A DNA stretch of 64,000 nucleotides, taken from positions 496,001-560,000 of the forward strand of contig CP126198.1 of assembly GCA_030272155.1 (NCBI GenBank). The letters run 5' to 3'. This DNA comes from Tetradesmus obliquus. Taxonomy: Eukaryota; Chlorophyta; Chlorophyceae; Sphaeropleales; Scenedesmaceae. The translations under genes were made by a program, and so were the position numbers. The notes under the pieces are model-generated. The model saw only the letters and a list, made by a program, of their open reading frames with translations, was not told the origin of the DNA and ran no database searches. Shown piece by piece: positions 57,108-64,000 of the stretch; the stretch's first letter is position 1; every line of letters starts with the position of its first letter.

Positions 57108-58949
57108 GAAGGGGGAACGTCAGCAGCGCAGCAGCACCAGCAATCCCAGATATGCAATTCTGCTGTCAGGTAGCAGGATTGCAGGCTGCTGTCAGCGTTC
57201 CTCAATCATTTTCCATGAAACAAGTAGCCAACACTTCTCAACTGCGGCAGCCAGCATTGTCTCATGAAATATCATAATTCCTCATAATATCTCACCTGTG
57301 TTGCGCCGTAGGTGAAGATCTCATTGAGCATCTCCAGCAGCGTGACGTTGGTCAGCTTCTGGTACCGTGCCTCAGCTAGCGGCAGTGAGGCCAGCCGCTC
57401 CAGGTCCTCGATCTGCAGCACCTGCAGCAGCAGCAGCAAGTGTGTCAGCTTCTGGTAGCGTGACTCAGCCAGTGGCAGCGAGGCCAGCCGCTCAAGGTCC
57501 TCAATCTGAAGCACCTGCAGCAGCAGCAGCAGCAGCAAGTGTGTCAGCTTCTGGTACCGTGCCTCAGCCAGTGGCAGGGAGGCCAGCCGCTCAAGGTCCT
57601 CGATCTGCAGCACCTGCAGCAGCAGCAGCACAGCAGCAGCAAAGTCCAAAGCAGCAGACAATCAATATTGGTTGCTTCATTGAAGTCCGGATGCTATGCA
57701 ATGATGTACACCTGCTGCGAATGCGCCAAACATCCATTTACCAAAACCGAAATCACCAACACCCCGCACCTGCAGCATGCCCAGGGCGTTGCTGCTGCTG
57801 AAGGCGCGCGGCAGGCTGCTGTAAATGACATTCATGGCCATGAAGCAAGCTGTCATGGGCAAGCCTTGAAATGCTGCAGTGACTGTTACATATCCAGTCC
57901 ACATACAGAACATAACGATTATCACAGGCACCTGCAGCATGCCCAGCACGTTGCTGCTGCTGAAGGCGCGTGGCAGGCTGCTGTAGATGACATTGATGGC
58001 CATAAAGCGGCGGTAGTTGGCTGCACGGATGGCCTCCAAAACCTCCGCCAGCTGGCTGTCGGTGCGGTTTTGCAGGTACTGCATAAAGCACAGGGTTTTG
58101 CGGCACATGTCGCACGGCAGGATATGCATACATTCAGTTGCTGTGGATATGATGATGAGTTGCTGTGGAGAGCTCAAGCAGGCATGTCGCAGTTTTGGTG
58201 CCAGCTGGTAGGTAGTTAGCAGAATAGGCCAAAACTGCCATGCATTGCAGGTAAGCAGGACAGTTGCGTCTGCTCCACTGCCAAGGTGCTGCTAGCAACA
58301 GTGACAGCTGCCACTGCTGGTCTCTCTCGTCTGTACGTATCCCCTCAGATCACATGCGGCATGTGCTGTGCAAGCATTGCTGCTGCTGCTGCTGTTGCCA
58401 GCAGTGGTGACACTGAATGGTGCTTCTGCTGCTCTGCTACATGCTGACAAATCCTGTACAAGTTGCTGCTCCCCTGCTGCCTGCTGAACGCTGCTGTGGC
58501 TGCTGCTGCTGCCTCTGCTGCTGCTGCTGTCAGCACACCTCCAAAGTTGCGCCGGTCATGGTATTGAGCTTAGCTCTGCTGCGTGGTGACAGCAGTGCCA
58601 GCTGCGCAGACGACCTTGAACTTATGTTCTTGAGCTGCCACAGCTTCAGCTGCAGACCCTCCAAGTCTGATTTGATCTCTGTCTCGTTTAGAGGCATCTG
58701 CCGCAGAATCACCACACTGGTTAAGTTGGTGAACGTCTGTGCTGAGGTCTGCTGCGCGCCAAAGCTGCCCAGAAGGGCCACTACTGCTGCCAGCAACAGC
58801 AGCATGGGCCGGAGCCCTGTTTGTGGGCAGCAGGTGAAGCAGCAGGACAGCAGCATGGCCGGCAGCAGCAAGAAGCAGCAAAGAGTGAGTGATGCAAGTC
58901 GGCCGCTGGAAGCTCCCAATAAAGCCTGATGTTTATCATGACCAAACAT
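52600..58949 (-). CDS. Large Cys-rich, NGT-repeat, Pro-rich extracellular glycoprotein
   Basis: Seven exons join in phase: 58949-58539, 58078-57932, 57421-57296, 57068-56768, 56477-55916, 55585-55382 and 55165-52600, giving 1,438 residues. The N-terminus has two hydrophobic segments (~20-43, and [20 protein letters not shown]), so membrane insertion or secretion is expected. The next ~400 residues are helical and Asn-X-Thr-rich. Two related modules carry DPC..NGT..C..LG.C.PN.TY..GEPC. They are followed by 13 short repeats of the type [14 protein letters not shown], each with two Cys and an N-glycosylation sequon, then two degenerate ones. A Ser/Thr/Pro linker leads to a long (PTPEPTPTP)-type tail like hydroxyproline-rich wall glycoproteins. 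No known family is recognised for the Cys repeats. Role in the cell wall or extracellular matrix is inferred. Confidence 0.8.
57365..57615 (-). repeat. Glycoprotein-gene exon 57421-57296 head array
   Basis: The head coding [20 protein letters not shown] with its CAG-run acceptor occurs three times: intact (57365-57421) and at about 57442-57513 and 57543-57613. The intervening sequence is mostly CAG triplets. Confidence 0.88.
57770..58000 (-). repeat. Glycoprotein-gene exon 58078-57932 tail copy
   Basis: The exon end coding [19 protein letters not shown] with its donor is copied at about 57772-57845, ~160 bases downstream of the intact donor. Confidence 0.85.
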
Positions 58950-60223
58950 CGTCTTCGTTCACTGTTGATCTCGAGGCTGGTACCTGCCATACGCCAAGTT
59001 TGCGAGGAGCTTCGCACCGGCAAGCCCGGCAGCAAGTACACCTTCCATACCCGTAGCATGATCAACGCACCATCACACTAACACAGTTCGGAGAAAATGA
59101 CGTATGCATGCAGATAGAGCGACCGGGACACCGTTGAGGAGCCGGGCGAAGCAGGACTCACCCAACCCAACAGCTGCTTGTCAACGTTCTGGCATTACAC
59201 ACGGATCATTCAATATAACACAAGTACGCAAAGCGTCTTTAGCCAGCGTTGCTTCCCAGCAAGCTCAATCCTGCCCCAGCATCATTGTTCAGGACCCTGA
59301 GCTCACCTGCTAGCTGCGCCCGCATCCCCAAAGCTCGTGATACGCTGCCAATCAAGTAATCTATGCTGCAAGGATGCGACTAGGAGATTTTGTGGGCCTG
59401 AACACCTCTCTGCACTGCTGCCTGAACACAGACGACGCTGCTGCCAGTTGCGTGCCGTTCAATCGGCGTAGTAACATGTCTCAAAGGTGCGCTTCCGTAG
59501 CGCTGCTCACATGTATAGCGTCGGTGATGTGCCGACAGGATGACAGAAACCCGAAGCGAGAACCTGGCCCAATAGTTACGTGTGCCCTGCCCTGGAACCG
59601 GTCCCAAACGCAAGCTACAGCTGCAAAACACGTTGTCATTGCTGCACGAACGTAGCCCTCTTAGTGCAAGCCAGCAGAAGGTGTCAGCTGCTGTTGCACT
59701 GGCCTGGTGACGCGTCACTGCCTGTGGCTACAAGCCTTGGGTGACATGCAGGCTACTGTGCCACCAAGCCACACCCATAATCAGCAGAGCCCAACATGCA
59801 ATCAGTCGCATCAGCTGCACCTCATTTACGTGAACCAAGCTCCGGCAAGCTTGTTCCTGCAAACTTGCAGGCTGCCCCAGGCTGGGGTCCCGCCCGGGTG
59901 TCACATTTTGGAAGTTACAAGAGTAACCTCGGCCGTTGGGGAGCCAATGACAGGCTCATTGGGCAGAGAAAAAAACGGCAAACTCAACCAGTCCTTTTTT
60001 GAAAGGAAAGACACTACCAAATCTCATCCTGAAAATCGTCGCACATAAGATCACATAACGGTTCCTGGTGACGTTCATCAATCAAGTGCACCAAGTGTGC
60101 AACTGCACTTTGCTTCTCACGGTTCATCAGTCTGTGCATACACGCAGGGTTGTTGGGACCAGTGACACCCGTCTGCGGAAGTCCCCACGCTCCTGAGTAT
60201 GTTACCATGAATTATGTGTCAAG
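58950..60223. other. Intergenic region between two minus-strand genes
   Basis: Promoter region of the glycoprotein gene and 3' flank of the glucosidase gene. No gene recognised. Confidence 0.5.
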
Positions 60224-60228
60224 TTACA
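60224..60228 (-). terminator. TGTAA poly(A) signal of the GH31 gene
   Basis: TGTAA on the minus strand just downstream of the last partial copy of the terminal exon end (60290). This would leave the duplicated coding ends inside the 3' UTR. Confidence 0.5.
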
Positions 60229-60289
60229 CGAAGGGAACACAGCCCGTTTTCCTGAAGGGGCTTCCTCAAGCAGCTGCAGCTGCAAGTCC

Positions 60290-60670
60290 GGCGGTTTCTG
60301 GGGCCCACTCCAGCAGCAGGCCTTGTGCCAGGTCAGCGCTCGCCAGGCCCAGACAATACCCGAACCTGGAGCAGCTGTGTTGGCATCTGCTGCCGGCGCC
60401 AGCCTTGTCACCCAGCTGCAGCAACTGCATCAGCGGCCCACTCCAGCAGCAGGCCTTGTGCCAGGTCAGCACCCGCCAGGCCCAGCCCGCCGATGCGCAG
60501 CAGCTGCTTGGCTGGATCGTACGCCACGTCAGCAGCAGCAGCAGCAGCAGCAGTAGTGCGTGTCAAGCAGCTGCAGCAGCCCACTCCAGCAGCAGGCCCT
60601 GTGCCAGGTCAGCACCCGCCAGGCTGCTGCCGCCAATGCGCAGCAGCTGCTTGGCTGGCTCGTATGCCAC
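60290..60670 (-). repeat. GH31 terminal coding-end array
   Basis: The end of the last exon (coding LLRIGGSSLAGADLAQGLLL and EWA) occurs three times: in the gene at 60575-60668, at about 60432-60520 and, shortest, at about 60295-60355. The stop codon of the gene precedes the two extra copies. Confidence 0.85.
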
Positions 60671-61061
60671 GTCAGCAGCAGGCAGCTGCTTGCCGCCAAC
60701 AGTGACCCTGAAGCCGCTGCTGCTGCTGCTGCCACTGGGTTTGTCCTGCTTGCTAGCTGCTGCTGTGCTACTCGAAGAGTCCTGGCTGGCTGCTGCTGTA
60801 GCACTGGATGCACCTGCCTTGCTGTCCCCTGCTGCTTTGCCAGCAGCAGCCGCGGTTGTGCCGGCTGCTGCTTGCTGTTTCGCCCCTTCAGCAGCAGCAG
60901 CAGCAGGGGTGCCGCTGCTGTCATAGTACGCATGGTACTGGTACTGGTAGCTACTGCTGCTGCCTGCATCACCAGCACCAGCGAGCGCAGCAGCAGCCGC
61001 CGCATTCGGTGCATCGCCTTTGGGTTGCTGCAACTCTGCAATCTTAGCAGTGGCCACTGGG

Positions 61062-61097
<36 letters not shown>

Positions 61098-61259
61098 TTT
61101 TGTGCTGGTTTTACAGCAGCTGCTGTCAGCTTGATGAAAGCTGACTCAGCAGCATCCTGCTGCTCCGGTGTTGTGCGGCCGCCTGCTTTCTCAGCACTGT
61201 TGCCGTCATAATACGCCTCAAAACCATACACATACGGATCAGAGCCATCGTCTGCTGCA

Positions 61260-61290
<31 letters not shown>

Positions 61291-64000
61291 CAGCCTTCTG
61301 TGCAGTGGCAGTGCTGGCACTACTGGAGCTGCCAGCCTTGCTGCCAGCAGCAGTGGCCGCAGCTGCAGCTGGTCCAGCTGCTGCAGCAGCAGCAGCAGCA
61401 GCTTGCTGCTGCTGCTGCTGATGCTGCTGCTGCTGCTTGTCTTCCTTGCCAGCAAGGTTGTCATAATACTCTGCATGCATGTATGTGTAGCTGCCGTTGC
61501 TGCTGCCAGCTGCGCCTGTTTTTGAATGTGCAGCACTGCTGCTGGCACCATCAGGCATGGGTGCTGCTGCAGCCTTGTCTTCACTCTGCAACTGCACACC
61601 GTTGCGACTGCTGCTGCTGCTGCTACTAGTACTCCCCGCAGCAGCACTGCTGTTGCTGTTGCCTGCATTTTTTCTGTGCTTCTCTGCTTTCTGCTGCAGC
61701 TGCTGCTTCACAGATTCTGGCACTTTGATGAATGCAGTGCCTGGAGGTAAGCTGTGCTCTTGCGGCTGTGCTGCTGCTGCTGCTGCTGCCTGTTTCACGC
61801 TGGCTGCTGCTTCATCAGCCAGCAGCTGTAGCCTGCTAGCACCACCCAGCCCACCTAGCAAACCATCGCTGCCATCACCAGCTCCTGCTGCTGCCTTAGC
61901 CTGCAATCGTCTAGTAATGCCTTGTTGCTTGCCACCTGCTGCTGCTGCTGCTGCTGCTGTACTCGGCAGTCCCAGGATCAGAACTTCCTTCACTTTCGGG
62001 ACCTCACTCAGCAAGCTGCCAAGTGTACTGCTGCTGCCACTCACGTGCCTCCCAGCAGCAGCAGCAGCAGCAGCAGGTGTGGCCCTCAGCCACCCCCTGC
62101 TAAAATCCTTGCTTGCTGCTGCTGTAAAATGCAGCAGCAGGTAACCACCCTCTGCATCTGGCACTTCTAGGGCCTCCCCTGAATCCAGATACAGCAATCC
62201 ACAGCCGGCTAGCTGCATCTCACTGCTGCTGCTGCTGCTGCTGTTCCCTGCGGCTGTCGCTGCAGCCAGTACTGCTGCAGGTACAACTGTACTGCAGCGA
62301 TCCTGCAGTGCTGTACTGCCTTGTACAGCCTGATCTGTACTGGTGCTAGTATCCAAAGCTAGCATAAGCGTCAGCGGTGACGCCCGTACTGCTGCTGTTG
62401 TATTTGCATACTCCTGCAAAGTCAGCACACTGCCACCCCGCAGGTGCAGCGGTATATCGCCAACTGGTGCCTGCAGGGTTTGGGGTTTTGGGCCCTGTGC
62501 TGTTAGGGTTTGGTCCCAGAGGTTAAACCATGTGCCTGGGGGAAAGTTAGCCTGCCTGCTTGATTTGCCTTCATCCAGGATGGGGCTCACTAGCACGCTG
62601 TCACCTAGCAGCCACTGGTCGGCAACATTCCTGCAGGGCACGATTGTAAAGCAATGGTGGCAAAAAAGGGATGCAAAACTGTGCGAGTGTGACTCAAGAC
62701 AGTTTGCACGCAGGTGCAAAGTGTGCTAGCGCTGCTTGTGAGAGCAGCAATGGGTGTCTGAGATGGCTCCGTGCAGCGCATCAAAAACATGCACACCGCA
62801 CAACAGTCTGCCAGCGCCGAACCCTTCCTGCACCAAACGCCAGTTCGAACCCACCTGGCCACAAAGTCGTCCGGAAAGGCAAAAAGCAGCGGCTGCGCCA
62901 CGGCCCCTCCCTGCACATGTGCCCTGAAGTGCCAGCTGTACAGGTGTGGCAGCAGCCTGTATCGCATGCCTAAGGCTTTCTTTGCTGCTGCTGCCACAGC
63001 GGGCCATGTGTAGGGCTCCTGGGGGCTGCTGTAGAGGCTGTTGTGGTTGCGGGAGAAGGTGTAGAAAGCACCCGCCGACATCCACCTGTGAGGAAGAGAC
63101 GCGCAGCAGGAGGAAGCAGCAGCGGCAGCAGCAGCAGAGCACACTTCAGTTCATCATCATGGTGGTTTCTGAGTGACTTTTTCCAGCTGAAACCGCACAG
63201 AGAATAGCATGCCTAGGGCCTTCTTTGCTGCTGCTGCCACAGCCGGCCATGTGTAGGGCTCCTGGGGGCTGCTGTAGAGGCTGTTGTGGTTGGGGGAGAA
63301 GGTGTAGAAGGCACCAGCTGACATCCACCTGCAGCAGCATCAGCGGCATCAGCGGCAGCAAAGTGCACCAGATGCTGATCATGCGGTTGCGGAAAAGGTG
63401 TAGAAGGCACCAGCATACATCCACCTGCAGGAGGGAGCAGCGGCAGCAGCGTGCAGCAGTGTATTGAACTGAGGACAGGTGATGGTGATGTCGAAGGGTG
63501 CCTGCCGGTAACTGCCTGCGGCAGCAAAGAAAACACCCAAAATGGACGGGGTCTGGCTAAAACTCCACCCATGACGGCATTATTCAGAAGTGACCGCTTG
63601 CACAGGCAACAGTCAACAAACAGGTGCACACCCTCAGCCCCTCAGCCCTCACACCTGGCGCACAATTCTTCTGTGCTGTTTCCCACAAACCCGCAGATGT
63701 CTGCTCCAGCCTGTGGCATGCCCCACATGCCGGCAGCCAGCAGAGCAGCCACCGACTGCCGCAGCCCCGCCCAGGTGGCGTTGTTGTAGCAGGCAGCATG
63801 TCCCACCACACCACTCATCAGGCAACAGTGGCTGCAGCGGCAATGCAACAGCAAACCACTATGTCTGTGTGCCTGGCGCTCACCTGGCACACAGCTCCTC
63901 CGTGCTGTTTCCTAAGAAGCCGCATATGTCTGCTCCCGCCTGTGGCATGCCCCAAAGTCCGGCAGCCAGCAGAGCAGCCACTGACTGCCGCAGCCCTGCC
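60563..64000 (-). CDS. Glycoside hydrolase family 31 (alpha-glucosidase), 3' part, with long C-terminal extension
   Basis: The gene enters from beyond the right edge. Visible exons: one ending at about 63891 or its copy ending at about 63654 (both code WGMPQAGADICGF.GNSTEEL), 63085-62855 and 62630-60563, in phase. The sequence follows lysosomal/plant alpha-glucosidases closely: GADICGF, AGAFYTFSRNHNSLYSSPQE, RYRLLPHLYSWHF, DQWLLGDSVLVSPILDEG, PPGTWFNLWD and IPLHLRGGSVL. The catalytic nucleophile motif (WxDMNE) lies outside the window. GH31 enzymes release glucose from maltose-type or glycan substrates. After the normal beta-domain the protein continues for about 450 residues of Ala/Ser/Gln-rich sequence holding three Tyr-rich motifs (YTYMHAEYYDN, YVYGFEAYYDG, YQYQYHAYYDS), not known in the family. 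The end is FRVTVGGKQLPAADVAYEPA.. like a return to a beta strand. Confidence 0.88.
62940..63425 (-). repeat. GH31 exon 63085-62855 head array
   Basis: The head coding WMSAGAFYTFSRNHNSLYSS is intact at 63085 and copied at about 63207-63330 (long) and 63385-63423 (short). The long copy continues to the KKAL.MRY stretch before breaking into intron. Confidence 0.88.
63650..64000 (-). repeat. GH31 GADICGF exon tail duplication
   Basis: Two copies coding GLRQSVAALLAAG.WGMPQA and GADICGF.GNSTEELCAR, each with a GT donor, at about 63654-63778 and 63891-64000. They differ at Met/Leu and Val/Leu positions and silent sites. By the rule seen elsewhere, the upstream copy (63891-64000) should be the intact exon. 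Confidence 0.85.

Overview
The window reads as nuclear DNA of a green alga, most like the Chlorophyceae (Scenedesmus- or Tetradesmus-type). The reasons are intron-dense genes with GT-AG introns and donors such as GTGCG or GTGAG, acceptors ending CTGCAG, heavy CAG/CTG triplet runs coding Gln, Ala and Ser tracts, TGTAA poly(A) signals, CCCTAAA-like telomeric motifs, and plant- and alga-type genes (plastid FZL, Cys/Met-rich CTR copper transporter, Pro-rich glycoproteins). The genus is an inference. No RNA gene, CRISPR array or transposon was recognised. Gene models were spliced by eye and checked for reading phase at every junction.

Layout. 61-2507 (-): 5' part of an HI0933/YhiN-type flavoprotein running off the left edge. 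3800-6648 (+): CTR-type copper transporter. About 9303-20791 (-): FZL, a dynamin-like plastid GTPase. 21314-25805 (+): unrecognised Gln/Ala-rich, probably nuclear protein, divergent from FZL. 26484-30230 (+): secreted subtilase with a thrombospondin-1-like module. 32144-40016 (-): TRF4/5-type non-canonical poly(A) polymerase. 42055-43361 (-): small secreted protein with six 33-residue repeats, each ending in Lys-Arg. 46941-51213 (-): VID27-like protein. 52600-58949 (-): very large Cys- and Pro-rich extracellular glycoprotein. 60563-64000 (-): 3' part of a family 31 alpha-glucosidase with a long odd tail. The genes are a typical eukaryotic neighbourhood, not an operon; several products are secreted or wall-related (subtilase, Cys/Pro-rich protein, KR-repeat protein and probably the glucosidase), but no common pathway is shown.

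Two things stand out. First, nearly every multi-exon gene carries tandem arrays of short segments that straddle a splice junction. One intact exon is accompanied by partial copies that keep the splice site. Exon-head copies lie upstream of the intact exon and exon-tail copies lie downstream, so one uninterrupted reading frame always survives. FZL alone has such arrays at ten or more junctions. Second, the KR-repeat gene has a splice-phase-perfect model with a signal peptide, an acidic spacer and six repeats closed by a dibasic site, the architecture of a prepropeptide.

Limits: the 5' end of the VID27 gene, the 3' end of FZL, the middle exons of the 21314 gene and both edge genes are incomplete.
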